Origin: Geminicoccus roseus DSM 18922
Lineage (GTDB): Bacteria > Pseudomonadota > Alphaproteobacteria > Geminicoccales > Geminicoccaceae
Length of the DNA: 64,000 nucleotides
Assembly (NCBI RefSeq): GCF_000427665.1
Contig: NZ_KE386572.1
Coordinates: forward strand, 3,062,196 to 3,126,195
Direction: 5' to 3'
Shown: one piece after another, positions 44,107 through 52,406 of the stretch
Numbering within the stretch: the first letter of the stretch is position 1
Layout: each line of letters opens with the position of its first letter
The notes under the pieces: generated by a model
What the model was told of the DNA's origin: nothing
The model's input: the letters and a program-made list of their open reading frames with translations, nothing else
The model's database searches: none
Translations under genes and position numbers: made by a program

Positions 44107-45476
44107 CCCATGGGCTGGTGATCGAGGATACCGGCTTCGGCTTGCGCGCGGCGCGGCTGGAGGATGGCGAACTGGTCGAGGTCGTGGACCTGGACCACGA
44201 TCAGGCGCGGGTGACGGACCGGCTGTTCGCGGCACGGGTCGTCCGGGTCGAACCCAAGATGGGGGCAGCCTTTCTCGACATCGGCTTGGAGCAGAACGCG
44301 TTCCTGAACGTGAAGGACGCGCGTCACCTGCCGGGCGCTGACCCGCGGATGCCGATCGAGCGGATCGTGGCCGAGGGCCAGCGGATCGTGGTGATGGGCC
44401 TGCGCGAGGCTGTCGACGAGAAGGGGCCGCGGGTCACCTGCGACATCCGCCTGATCGGGCTGCACCTGGTGCTGCGGCCGTCTTCGGAGGCGGCCGAGGT
44501 CTCGGGCAATCTGAGCAAGCGCCAGCAGTTCGAGCTCAAGGAGCGGGCCCGGGATCTGTTTCCCAAAGGCGGCGTGCTGCTGCGCCGCGGCGCCCAGGAG
44601 CAGCCGGATGCGGTGCTGCTGGCCGAGCAGGAGGAACTGCGCAACCGCTGGCACGGCTATCTCGACCTCGCCAAGAAGAAGGCGGGGCCCCTGGATGCGG
44701 ACGATACCGTCGAACGGCTCCTGCGCACCCTGCTGGGCCATCCCGTCGATGTCATCACCGTCGACGACGCGGCGCTGGCGGCACGGATCAAGGCCTTCCG
44801 CGACAGCCACATGGCGAGCGGCGGACCGCTGGTGGAACTGGTGCGGGGAGATGCCTTCGAGGTCACCGGGGTGGCCGAGCGGATCGACGCGGCGCTGCAG
44901 AGCGAGGTCCGGCTGGAGGATGGCGGGCGCCTCTGGATCGAGCGGACCAGGGCGCTGACCGCCATCGACGTCGATGGCGGCGGGCTGCCCTCCCTGCGGG
45001 TCAATGTCGCTGCGGCGCGCGAGATCGCCCGCCAGCTGCGGCTGCGCAATATTGGCGGCATCATCGTGGTCGATTTCGTCGACATGGTGACCAAGAACGA
45101 ACGCTTCCGGGTGATCGAGGTCCTCAAGAAGGCGCTGGGGGCCGATCCGGTGCCCGGCCATGTTCATGATGTCTCGCCCCAGGGCCTGGTCGAGATCGGG
45201 CGGCCCCGCCGCGGCATCTCCCTGGCCGAACTGATGCAGCGGGCGTGCCCGACCTGCCAGGGCGAGGGGACCGCCCCTTCGCTTCGGGCCAGGACCGAGC
45301 GGCTGGTCAAGGATCTGCGGCGGAGCAGCCCGATGCCGGCGACGGTGACGACCGCCAAGGACCTTGCCCGCTTCCTTTCCAGCGGAGCGGGCGCGGCGGC
45401 CCTGGCGTCCACCGGCTTCAACGGCCGGGTCACGGCGGATGGAGAACTTCGCTCGGGAATGTACCGGCTGCCATGA
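44103..45476 (+). CDS. rng: Ribonuclease E/G family endonuclease
   Basis: A 457-residue RNase E/G catalytic unit without the long RNase E tail. An S1 RNA-binding part (AARVVRVEPKMGAAFLDIGL) precedes the DNase I-like catalytic domain with its two metal-binding aspartates (TAIDVDGGG and VVDFVDM), and the zinc-link cysteines are in ACPTCQGEG. It processes rRNA precursors and mRNA. Its size matches RNase G; a full-length RNase E is expected elsewhere. The GTG start is coupled to maf. Confidence 0.93.
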   Translation: MTHGLVIEDTGFGLRAARLEDGELVEVVDLDHDQARVTDRLFAARVVRVEPKMGAAFLDIGLEQNAFLNVKDARHLPGADPRMPIERIVAEGQRIVVMGLREAVDEKGPRVTCDIRLIGLHLVLRPSSEAAEVSGNLSKRQQFELKERARDLFPKGGVLLRRGAQEQPDAVLLAEQEELRNRWHGYLDLAKKKAGPLDADDTVERLLRTLLGHPVDVITVDDAALAARIKAFRDSHMASGGPLVELVRGDAFEVTGVAERIDAALQSEVRLEDGGRLWIERTRALTAIDVDGGGLPSLRVNVAAAREIARQLRLRNIGGIIVVDFVDMVTKNERFRVIEVLKKALGADPVPGHVHDVSPQGLVEIGRPRRGISLAELMQRACPTCQGEGTAPSLRARTERLVKDLRRSSPMPATVTTAKDLARFLSSGAGAAALASTGFNGRVTADGELRSGMYRLP

Positions 45477-45679
45477 CCACCGAACCTGCCACCGGGCCAC
45501 GTTGTCCGATCTGCGGCAAGCCACGGGTCCAGGAGTTCCGGCCGTTCTGCTCGCGCGGCTGCCGCGACCGCGACTTCCTGGCCTGGGCGGACGGCCGCTA
45601 TGCCATCCCGGCGGTGGAGGTCGATGACGACCCCGAGAATGCGGAGCAGAACCGCGCGCAGCCGCCGCGCGACGAATGA
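45473..45679 (+). CDS. yacG: DNA gyrase inhibitor / zinc-binding protein YacG
   Basis: A 68-residue protein with a four-cysteine zinc site (CPICGK and FCSRGC) and the conserved RDRDFLAWADGRYAIP. E. coli YacG binds GyrB and inhibits gyrase. The tail is acidic. It is coupled by ATGA overlap to the RNase gene and ends the long plus-strand run. Confidence 0.93.
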   Translation: MTTEPATGPRCPICGKPRVQEFRPFCSRGCRDRDFLAWADGRYAIPAVEVDDDPENAEQNRAQPPRDE

Positions 45680-45796
45680 GCCTGGCTGCGGCATCGACGA
45701 GCGCTTCCGGGTCCGCGAGAATATGCCCGTGCCCTTCCTGGCTGCCGGTGGGCCGCGATCCGTGGCTCCCCGCATCCGGACAGCGAGAAGACTTCA

Positions 45797-46930
45797 ATGA
45801 GTGATCCTGAATCGACGGCCGACGAGGTTCACCGGCTGGAGGCGCTGCGGGCCTTGCGGATCCTCGACACCGCTCCGGAAGCTGCCTTCGACGATCTCAC
45901 GCGGGTCGCGTCGCGCATCTGCGGCATGCCGATCGCCCTGGTGACGCTGGTGGACGAACGCCGGCAGTGGTTCAAGTCCGAGATCGGACTCGGCATGTCG
46001 GAGACGGGGCTGGACAGGTCGGTATGCGTGCACGCGATCCGCGAGCCCGACATCCTGGTCGTTCCGGACCTAACGGCCGATCCCCGCTTCCGTGACAACC
46101 CGCTGGTGACCGGCATGCCGCACCTGCGGTTCTATGCCGGAGTTCCGCTGCGGACCGGGACGGGCCTCACCCTCGGCACGCTGTGCGTTCTCGATACACG
46201 ACCGAACAGCCTGGACGAGCACCAGCTCGACACGCTGCGGGTCCTGGGCCGTCAGGTCATGAACCTCCTGGATCTGCGCCGGGCCAATGCCGCCCTCGAC
46301 CAGGCCGTGGCGGAGCGTGACCAGGCCGACAAGGACAACACGGCCCTGCTCCATGAACTGCAGCACCGGTTCAAGAACAGCCTGCAGACCATCGACAGCC
46401 TGATCAGCCTGCAGAGCCGGCGGGAGGCCACGCCTGAGGGCAGGAACGCGATCACCCGGATGCGCGACCGCCTGCGGCCGCTCTACCTGATCCAGGACCG
46501 GCAGCAGCCGGTGAGGATGGGCTCGGTGGACGTGCGCGCCTACCTCCACGACATCGTACGCTGCGTGGGAGACCTCCATCGCAGCAGGGGGGTGCAGGCG
46601 GACGTCGTCGAGCACCTGGTCGATCTTGAAGTGCCCAGGGAGAAGGCCCTTCCGCTCGGGCTGGTGGTGAGCGAGTTTGTCGACAACAGCTTCCGCCATG
46701 CCATTCCTTCTGGCGGAAAGAAGGTGGCAATCGAGCTTGAGCGCCACGATGCCGGCAAGGTGCGCCTGACGCTTGCTGATGATGGACCAGGGTTCGCTAG
46801 CGCCCCGCAACTGCCCAACACCGGACTTGGCCTGCAGTTGATCACTGCGCTGAGCGGGCAGATTGGTGCAGCACCGGTCTGGGACAATGAGAACGGCGCG
46901 AAGCTGATCTTGGAGTTTGCCGTGGTCTGA
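45797..46930 (+). CDS. GAF-domain sensor histidine kinase (HisKA_2 type)
   Basis: A 377-residue soluble kinase. A GAF domain spans about residues 25-165 (ICGMPIALVTLVDERRQWFKS, then FYAGVPLRT). A coiled segment leads into the HisKA_2 box with the phosphoacceptor H190 (HELQHRFKNSLQTI). The ATPase has an N-box FVDNSFRHA and a G-box DDGPGF. No membrane helix and no response regulator are nearby, so partner and signal are unknown. Alphaproteobacterial kinases of this type often act in the general stress pathway. Confidence 0.9.
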   Translation: MSDPESTADEVHRLEALRALRILDTAPEAAFDDLTRVASRICGMPIALVTLVDERRQWFKSEIGLGMSETGLDRSVCVHAIREPDILVVPDLTADPRFRDNPLVTGMPHLRFYAGVPLRTGTGLTLGTLCVLDTRPNSLDEHQLDTLRVLGRQVMNLLDLRRANAALDQAVAERDQADKDNTALLHELQHRFKNSLQTIDSLISLQSRREATPEGRNAITRMRDRLRPLYLIQDRQQPVRMGSVDVRAYLHDIVRCVGDLHRSRGVQADVVEHLVDLEVPREKALPLGLVVSEFVDNSFRHAIPSGGKKVAIELERHDAGKVRLTLADDGPGFASAPQLPNTGLGLQLITALSGQIGAAPVWDNENGAKLILEFAVV

Positions 46931-46940
46931 TCGCTGACCC

Positions 46941-46967
46941 CCGGCAGGCTCAGTTCAGCCTGGCCGG
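46941..46967. terminator. Imperfect inverted repeat between convergent genes
   Basis: ccggcaggct (46941-46950) pairs with agcctggccgg (46957-46967), with one bulged base and a 6-base loop. It lies between the kinase stop and the stop of the exported-protein gene, overlapping the last codons of the latter. There is no U-run. Possible two-way terminator. Confidence 0.4.
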
Positions 46968-47555
46968 ATCAAACCCGTTCGCCAGGGCCTGGAGTTGCCG
47001 GAAGCGCCGGTCGTTCATGCTCCAGGCGCGCAGAGCGTAGCGGTCGGTACCGGTGTCGACCAGGCGCACCTGCATGTCCAGGCCGAGGCCGCTGGTATCC
47101 CAGTGGCAGACCAAGTCCGACTGACTGGAGCCGAGTTCCGGCTCGCCGCAGCCGCTGAGCGGCAGGTCGCCCAGCGAGCTGATCATCGCCCCAGTATCCT
47201 CCAGGCTCTGCGCGAGCCCATCGTTCTGCACGGGCAGGTCGGGATCGTCGGCAAGGCCGCTGAAGAAGCTGCCGAGACCGCTGAGATCGACCGTCACCTG
47301 CTGCCGAAGCCAGGCTGGGACATCGTCGATCTGCTCATCCTTGCCGAGCTTGCGGATCGTCAGGCCGGTGAACGCGCTGAACAGCGACCCTTCCGGCGAG
47401 ATCGTCGCCGAAGGGGGCGTGAACGCATCGCCCGGCTTCTCGGTGCATGTCAGCCCGAGTTCCGGCGGAAGCGGGATCGCCGGGCAGATCGCTGCCTGGG
47501 CTGGCAGGGGCGCCAGGGCGACGGCGAGGAGGACCAAGGCCAGGGAACGTTTCAT
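46950..47555 (-). CDS. Exported protein of unknown function
   Basis: A 201-residue protein with a clear signal peptide (MKRSLALVLLAVALAPLPAQ, cleaved near A-A-I). The mature part has four cysteines (in AICPAI, GLTCTE, SGCGEP and LVCHW), which could form two disulfides, and no domain I recognise. The last 60 residues (MQVRLVDTGTDRYALRAWSM) look like a beta-rich domain. It lies 33 bp after the winged-helix-like gene on the same strand, possibly one transcript. Confidence 0.7.
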   Translation of the reverse strand: MKRSLALVLLAVALAPLPAQAAICPAIPLPPELGLTCTEKPGDAFTPPSATISPEGSLFSAFTGLTIRKLGKDEQIDDVPAWLRQQVTVDLSGLGSFFSGLADDPDLPVQNDGLAQSLEDTGAMISSLGDLPLSGCGEPELGSSQSDLVCHWDTSGLGLDMQVRLVDTGTDRYALRAWSMNDRRFRQLQALANGFDPARLN

Positions 47556-47588
47556 CGGCTCTGCTCTCCCATGGCGTGGAACGTCCGT

Positions 47589-48077
47589 TCAGTCCGGGAT
47601 CAGCGAGCCCAGCATCTGGCGCAGGTGGGTCCGGCCGTGCTGCGAGACCCGGAAGCGACCGCGCGCGACCAGGAAGACCCGCTTGGCCACCAGTGACTGG
47701 CGAACGCACTGCGACGGGTTGCCGAGCTTGATGCCCTGTTCCAGCAAACGCTTGTTGGCCTCGGCGGTTGCAAAGGTATCGTCGGCCGACGTGGCCTGGG
47801 CGAAGTAGCCGGCGGCCAGCATGGTGTCGACCTCGGTGGCGGTGCTGGGCAGGCGCTGGATGAACGAGCCGAACTCGCCGAGCGGCTCCGCGTCCTGATG
47901 GTCCCGGTCGCGCGGGACCGGATCGGCTGCTGCCATGGCAACGGCCGGACCGTCCGCCAGGCGCTCCAGCAGGGCTTCGATCCGCTCGGCATACTCGCGC
48001 ACGAAGGCCTCGCTGCCGGCGACCTCGAATTCGCGCTGGACGAGATTGACCCTGAGCTTCGTTTGGATCGTGTCCAC
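47589..48077 (-). CDS. Uncharacterised protein, probable C-terminal winged helix
   Basis: A 162-residue protein. The first 45 residues (TKLRVNLVQREFEVAGSEAF) look like a small beta domain followed by a helix. After a Pro/Asp-rich linker, the last 65 residues have the helix pattern of a winged helix-turn-helix (TFATAEANKRLLEQGIKLGN, then a helix and KRVFLVARGRFRVSQHGR as the wing). I know of proteins with this N-beta plus winged-helix build but no assigned role. The GTG at 48077 is preferred because GGAG precedes it; an ATG at 48113 has none. Confidence 0.6.
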   Translation of the reverse strand: MDTIQTKLRVNLVQREFEVAGSEAFVREYAERIEALLERLADGPAVAMAAADPVPRDRDHQDAEPLGEFGSFIQRLPSTATEVDTMLAAGYFAQATSADDTFATAEANKRLLEQGIKLGNPSQCVRQSLVAKRVFLVARGRFRVSQHGRTHLRQMLGSLIPD

Positions 48078-48134
48078 CCCGTACTCCGCAGCATGGAACG
48101 GCCCGGTTCGCATGGATCGCGAGCCGCGTAAAGT

Positions 48135-48581
48135 TCAGATGGAGCGGGGGGCCAGGCGCCGCATGGCTTCGCGCAACCTCTCCGGGATCGCGGTAGGGCG
48201 CTGGTCGGAGCGGCCGACGAACACATGGACAAAGAAGCCGTCCGCGCTCGCCTGCTGCTCGCCCTTGCGGAAGATCGCGCATTCCCAGCGCACGGAGCTG
48301 TTGCCGAGATGTCCGACCCGCACCCCCACCTCCAGTGCATCGGGAAACCCGACGCCCTCGTGGTAGCGGCAGCCGCTCTCGACCACGAAGTCCATGACCG
48401 GGCCATGCATCGGGTCGAGGCCGCCTTCCTCCATCATCAGCGTGTTCACCGCCAGATCGAACCACTCGTAGTAGAGAGCATTGTTGGCGTGGCCGTACAT
48501 GTCGTTGTCGGTCCAGCGGGTCTGCACCGGGAAGAACCGCCGATAGTCGCCGCGGCCGGGCCGCTCCGCTCGCTTGCTCAT
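48135..48581 (-). CDS. Acyl-CoA thioesterase, 4HBT hotdog family
   Basis: A 148-residue hotdog-fold protein. The catalytic Asp is in TRWTDNDMYGHANNALYYEWFD, in the usual 4-hydroxybenzoyl-CoA thioesterase arrangement, followed by a long central helix. It hydrolyses acyl-CoA thioesters; the chain type is unknown. The ATG overlaps the aminopeptidase stop by 4 bp, so the two are co-translated. Confidence 0.88.
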   Translation of the reverse strand: MSKRAERPGRGDYRRFFPVQTRWTDNDMYGHANNALYYEWFDLAVNTLMMEEGGLDPMHGPVMDFVVESGCRYHEGVGFPDALEVGVRVGHLGNSSVRWECAIFRKGEQQASADGFFVHVFVGRSDQRPTAIPERLREAMRRLAPRSI

Positions 48582-49957
48582 GCCGGATAACGCTGCTCGA
48601 GCGCGGTATAGAGGGCCCGCAGCCCGGTGGCCTCGCCGCCCTTGGGACGGCCCGGCCGGCTTTCCGGGTTCCACGCGAACAGGTCCAGATGGGCGTAAGG
48701 CCGGGTGTTGGTCACGAAGGCCTGCAGGAACAGCGCCGCGGTGATGGCCCCGCCGAACGGGCTCTGCCCAGCATTGTTCAGGTCGGCGACTCCGCTCTCG
48801 ATCATGCGCTTGTAGGGGGCGTGCAGCGGCAGGCGCCACATCGGCTCGCCGGCATCCAGGCCACCCTGGAGCAGCGCGCTCGACAGGTGCTCGTCGTCGG
48901 TGAACATGGCAGGCAGGTCCGGGCCGACCGCGACGCGGGCGGCACCGGTGAGCGTCGCCGCGTCCAGCAGGAAGTCCGGGGTCTCCTCGTCGGCCAGCGC
49001 CAGCGCATCGGCCAGGATCAGCCGGCCCTCGGCGTCGGTGTTGCCGATCTCGACGGTCAGGCCCTTACGGGAGCGCAGCACGTCGCCCGGCCGAAACGCG
49101 CTCCCGGCGATGCTGTTCTCCACCGCCGGCACGATCAGGCGCAGCCGCACCGGCATGCCTGCGTCCATGATGGCGTCGGCCAGCGCCGTAAGGATCGCGG
49201 CGCCGCCCATGTCCTTCTTCATGAGCAGCATGTTGGAGGACGGCTTGATGTCGAGCCCGCCGGTGTCGAAGCAGACGCCCTTGCCGACCAGCGTCACCTT
49301 GGGATGCGCAGGATCTCCCCAGGTGATGTCGGCCAAGCCCGGGGCACGCTCGGCGGCGCGGCCGACGGCATGGACCATGGGAAATCCCTGGTTCAGCAGG
49401 TCGTCGCCATGGATCATCCGGACCGCGGCGCCATGCCTGGCACCGGTCGCGGCGACGACGTCCAGCAGGTCGCCTGGACCGAGGTCGTTGGCCGGCAGGT
49501 TCACGAGGTCGCGCGCCTGCCAGACCGCGGCCGCCAGCCTGGTCCCGCGTGCCGCCGCGGCCGCATCATCGATCACCAGCCGTGGCAGCCGGGTATCGGC
49601 CTTCTTGTAGCGGTCGAACCGGTAGGCCGCGAGCGCCCAGCCGAGCGCTGCCCGATCGATGGGCAAAAGGGCGTGCGGATCGTCCAGGCGCCAGTCGGAG
49701 GCAGGCAGGGCGGCCGCGGCCTGGGCTGCGTCCAGAGCATCCCCCGGCTCGGAGACGATCAGGACCGCCGCATCGAGTTCGCCCTGCTCGCCCGGGACGA
49801 GCAGGACGGCGCCGGGCTTCGGCTTGAAGCCGATGGCATCGGCCCAGGCCGCGAGGCCGGGGCTCAGTTCATGCTGCCGGGCAGGCCACGTGCTGGCGGT
49901 GACGACGACAAGGCGCCGGGCGACCGTCCCGGCCGGGGCGAAGCAGGCGAGGTTCAT
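48578..49957 (-). CDS. M17-family leucyl aminopeptidase
   Basis: A 459-residue dinuclear-zinc aminopeptidase. The metal and catalytic residues are in VGKGVCFDTGGLDIKPSSNM, KKDMGGAA and IGNTDAEGRLILADAL, all intact. The DLVNLPANDLGPGDL block and the shorter N-terminal domain fit the PepB-like branch. It removes N-terminal residues from peptides in the cytoplasm. It lies 30 bp after phaR on the same strand, with a 12-bp palindrome (cccttgcaaggg, 49964-49975) between them. Confidence 0.92.
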   Translation of the reverse strand: MNLACFAPAGTVARRLVVVTASTWPARQHELSPGLAAWADAIGFKPKPGAVLLVPGEQGELDAAVLIVSEPGDALDAAQAAAALPASDWRLDDPHALLPIDRAALGWALAAYRFDRYKKADTRLPRLVIDDAAAAARGTRLAAAVWQARDLVNLPANDLGPGDLLDVVAATGARHGAAVRMIHGDDLLNQGFPMVHAVGRAAERAPGLADITWGDPAHPKVTLVGKGVCFDTGGLDIKPSSNMLLMKKDMGGAAILTALADAIMDAGMPVRLRLIVPAVENSIAGSAFRPGDVLRSRKGLTVEIGNTDAEGRLILADALALADEETPDFLLDAATLTGAARVAVGPDLPAMFTDDEHLSSALLQGGLDAGEPMWRLPLHAPYKRMIESGVADLNNAGQSPFGGAITAALFLQAFVTNTRPYAHLDLFAWNPESRPGRPKGGEATGLRALYTALEQRYPA

Positions 49958-49987
49958 CGGAAACCCTTGCAAGGGGAGACGGTGCGG

Positions 49988-50608
49988 TCAGCCGCGCTTC
50001 TTGCCGATCTCTTCGATCTGGCGCTGCATGGCAGCCAGCTGGCTCTTCAGCTCGCTGACGTCGTCCCGCGGCGGGCTGCCCGCAGCATGCTCGACGGACT
50101 GGTCGCGGCTGGCGGCGGCTGCCGCCGCGGCGGCGAACGGGTTGAACATGCGGGCGGCGTTCTCGAACAGCGCCATGTTCTGCTTGGTCATGTCGTCGAA
50201 GCGCTCGGCCGGAAAGAACGGGCCGAACGCGCCCTGCAGATAGGACCGCATCTGGTCCTGCTGGCGGGTGAAGCTCTCCATGCTCATCTCGAGATAGCGG
50301 GGGAGCACCTGCTGCAGGCTGTCGTCGTAATAGCTGATGAGCTGGCGGAGAAAGCCGATCGGCAGAAGGTTGCGGCCCTTGCCGTCCTCTTCCAGGATGA
50401 TCTGGGTCAGCACGGAGCGGGTGATGTCCTCGCCGCTCTTGGCGTCATAGACCAGGAAGTTCTCGCCTTCGCGCACCATGCGGCTGAGCTCGTCCAGCGT
50501 CACATAGCTCGAGGTCGCAGTGTTGTAGAGCCGCCTGTTGGCGTACTTCTTGACGATCGCGACCTTGTCGCTGCGCTTTTCCGTCTCTTCAGCCGAACGT
50601 GTGCTCAT
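49988..50608 (-). CDS. phaR: Polyhydroxyalkanoate synthesis repressor PhaR
   Basis: A 206-residue regulator. The N-terminal PHB/PHA accumulation domain is clear (VAIVKKYANRRLYNTATSSY, VTLDELSRMVREG), followed by the second conserved region (LTQIILEEDGKGRNLLPIGFLRQLI), an alanine-rich linker and a C-terminal coiled coil. PhaR represses phasin genes and itself, and is titrated away by polyhydroxyalkanoate granules. No pha synthesis genes are in the window. Its start is only about 35 bp behind a strong terminator. Confidence 0.94.
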   Translation of the reverse strand: MSTRSAEETEKRSDKVAIVKKYANRRLYNTATSSYVTLDELSRMVREGENFLVYDAKSGEDITRSVLTQIILEEDGKGRNLLPIGFLRQLISYYDDSLQQVLPRYLEMSMESFTRQQDQMRSYLQGAFGPFFPAERFDDMTKQNMALFENAARMFNPFAAAAAAAASRDQSVEHAAGSPPRDDVSELKSQLAAMQRQIEEIGKKRG

Positions 50609-50641
50609 CTGGCGCTCCCCGAACGGGCTTCGCCCGCCATG

Positions 50642-50674
50642 ACGAAAAACGAAAAGGGGCCCCGGAGGGGCCCC
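50642..50674 (-). terminator. Rho-independent terminator after rplI, just upstream of phaR
   Basis: An 8-bp stem ggggcccc / ggggcccc (50656-50663 with 50667-50674, 3-base loop). On the minus strand it is followed by TTTTCGTTTTT. It ends the rpsF-rpsR-rplI transcript about 100 bp past the rplI stop. Confidence 0.88.
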
Positions 50675-50700
50675 TGATCTTGTGTGTTTGCCGGCCCAAC

Positions 50701-50767
50701 CGGGCCAGTTGTGCACACGCACACATGCTTTGCAACGACGTTGCGCAGTGCAGCGAACGCTGGCCCG
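50701..50767 (-). promoter_or_regulatory. Inverted repeats and TGC-rich block between rplI and phaR
   Basis: cgggccag (50701-50708) and ctggcccg (50760-50767) are exact inverted repeats around a block containing gcaacgacgttgc (a 6-bp palindrome with one central base, 50732-50744) and several TGC/GCA units. PhaR proteins are known to bind TGC-rich sites and to repress their own gene, so this could be the operator; the assignment is inference. Confidence 0.35.
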
Positions 50768-50772
50768 AAGGC

Positions 50773-51333
50773 TCAGCGGATCGCCATGATCTGCGCTTCG
50801 AGATCGTCGTCGTCCTCGGCCTCGGCGGCTTCCGCCTCCTCGTCCTCGGCAGCCGGAGCGGCCTTGCCGGCCTGGATCTCGGCTTCCTCGACCGTGCGGG
50901 CGACGTTGACCGTCACCGTGACCTCGACCTCGGGATGCAGGGCCACGATGACCTCATGCAGGCCGGACGTCTTGATCGGCTGCTCCAGACGGATCTGGTG
51001 GTAGTCGATCGAGACGCCGTCCTCGGTCAGCGCCGCGGCGATGTCGCGGGCCGAGACCGAACCGAACAGGTTGCCGGCCTCGCCGGCCTGGCGGATCTGC
51101 ATGACCGAGCGGCCCTCGACCGTCTCGGCCAGCTTCTGCGCCTCGGCCTTGAGCTCGAGGTTGCGGGCCTCGAGCTGGACGCGACGCTTCTCGAAGTCGG
51201 CCAGGGCCGCCTTGCTCGCGTTCAGCGCCTTGCCCTGCGGGATCAGGTAATTGCGGCCGTAGCCGCTACGGACCTTCACCACCTCGCCCATCTGGCCGAG
51301 CTTGTGGACGCGCTCCAGGAGAATGACTTCCAT
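50773..51333 (-). CDS. rplI: 50S ribosomal protein L9
   Basis: A 186-residue L9: N-terminal RNA-binding domain ([33 protein letters not shown]), a long central helix, a C-terminal domain ([21 protein letters not shown]) and an extra acidic tail of about 35 residues, rich in Glu, Asp and Ala. Last gene of the rpsF-rpsR-rplI operon, 13 bp after rpsR. Confidence 0.97.
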   Translation of the reverse strand: MEVILLERVHKLGQMGEVVKVRSGYGRNYLIPQGKALNASKAALADFEKRRVQLEARNLELKAEAQKLAETVEGRSVMQIRQAGEAGNLFGSVSARDIAAALTEDGVSIDYHQIRLEQPIKTSGLHEVIVALHPEVEVTVTVNVARTVEEAEIQAGKAAPAAEDEEAEAAEAEDDDDLEAQIMAIR

Positions 51334-51346
51334 GGTGTCGCTCCTC

Positions 51347-51628
51347 TCAGCCGGCCACGTAGGGCAGCAGAGCCAGCTCACGGGCGCGCTTGATCGCCTG
51401 GGCCAGCGCACGCTGCTCCTTGGCGGTCACGGCCGTGATGCGGCGCGGGACGATCTTGCCGCGCTCGCTGATGAAGCGCTGCAAGAGCTTGATGTCCTTG
51501 TAGTTGATCGCCGGCGCATCGGCATGGGCGAACGGGCTCGCCTTCTTGCGCCGGAAGAACGGCCTGCGGATGGTGATCGCAGGCGGCTCGGCAGGACGGC
51601 GGCGTTCGCCGGCATCATTGTCCATCAT
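51347..51628 (-). CDS. rpsR: 30S ribosomal protein S18
   Basis: A 93-residue S18 with the core [31 protein letters not shown] and [20 protein letters not shown]. The ATG overlaps the rpsF stop (ATGA), as expected for the S6-S18 pair, which bind each other on the platform of the small subunit. Confidence 0.97.
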   Translation of the reverse strand: MMDNDAGERRRPAEPPAITIRRPFFRRKKASPFAHADAPAINYKDIKLLQRFISERGKIVPRRITAVTAKEQRALAQAIKRARELALLPYVAG

Positions 51629-52095
51629 GCCACTTCCTCCTCACGGCGTTCACGGCGCGGCTCGTCGCGGTCGCCGCCCCGGGGGCCGCGGTCGTCGCGG
51701 TCGCCGCGCGGGCCACGATCGTCGCGCTCGCGCCGGTAGCCGTCGTCACGACGGCCGCGATCCTCGCGGCTGCTCTTGGCGATCATGACCTGGGACGGAT
51801 TGGGATCCAGCTCCTCGACGCGGACCGTCAGGTAGCGCAGGACGTCCTCGTGGATGCGCTCCTGGCGCTCCAGCTCGTCCACCGTCGCTGCCGGCGATTC
51901 CATGTTGAAGTGCAGGTAGTGGCCCTTCCGGTTCTTCTTGATCCGGTAGGTGAGATTGCGCAGTCCCCAGTATTCGACCTTGCTGACCGTGCCACCGTTG
52001 TCGGTGATGATCTGCGAGATGCTCTCGGAGAGCGTCTGCGCCTGCTGGGCCGAAAGATCGGGACGCGCAATCAAGGTGTGCTCGTAAAAGGGCAT
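51625..52095 (-). CDS. rpsF: 30S ribosomal protein S6 with a long charged tail
   Basis: A 156-residue S6. The first 105 residues are the normal ferredoxin-like fold ([38 protein letters not shown]). The last 50 are low-complexity with repeated DDRGPRG units and end in Arg/Glu, probably unstructured. AAGGAG precedes the ATG. First gene of the operon, divergent from fabD. Confidence 0.97.
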   Translation of the reverse strand: MPFYEHTLIARPDLSAQQAQTLSESISQIITDNGGTVSKVEYWGLRNLTYRIKKNRKGHYLHFNMESPAATVDELERQERIHEDVLRYLTVRVEELDPNPSQVMIAKSSREDRGRRDDGYRRERDDRGPRGDRDDRGPRGGDRDEPRRERREEEVA

Positions 52096-52406
52096 GACGC
52101 TCCTTTTGGCCTTCCTCGATATGGACAACGCAGAACCTCCGGCGCCGACCATCGGCGGGAGTTGTGATCTGCGCAGCACGCGACCCTCGGGTCCGGGACA
52201 CCCGGACCACGAAGCGGGCGGACCATAGCAGCGAAGTCCGGGCATGCAAGCGCAACCATGCTCCGGACCGGATGCGGCCCCCGAAAGGACCTGCCGGAGC
52301 GGTCGGAGCATCATCGGATCGGCCATGCCGGGGGATCTGGCGCTTGACATCATCCCCAGGCTCGCATCCTCCACAGCCCCTACGGGCAAGCCATGAGGAA
52401 TGAAGA
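52096..52406. other. 311-bp divergent control region of rpsF and fabD
   Basis: No gene is seen. It contains the rpsF promoter candidate. For fabD, a perfect -35 TTGACA lies at 52344-52349 but the -10 is not convincing. Confidence 0.5.
52222..52249 (-). promoter_or_regulatory. Candidate rpsF operon promoter
   Basis: On the minus strand TTGCAT (52244-52249) and TATGGT (52222-52227) are 16 bases apart, about 130 bp before rpsF. Both hexamers resemble strong housekeeping promoters, and a long leader is usual for ribosomal operons. Confidence 0.5.

Noticed and set aside
45680-45796. A tRNA gene after yacG, as in some related bacteria
   Set aside because: No T-arm or acceptor stem can be drawn in these 117 bases.
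48689-50677. A 662-codon plus-strand frame opposite the aminopeptidase and phaR
   Set aside because: Same kind of antisense shadow in GC-rich DNA; the minus-strand genes have clear catalytic motifs.
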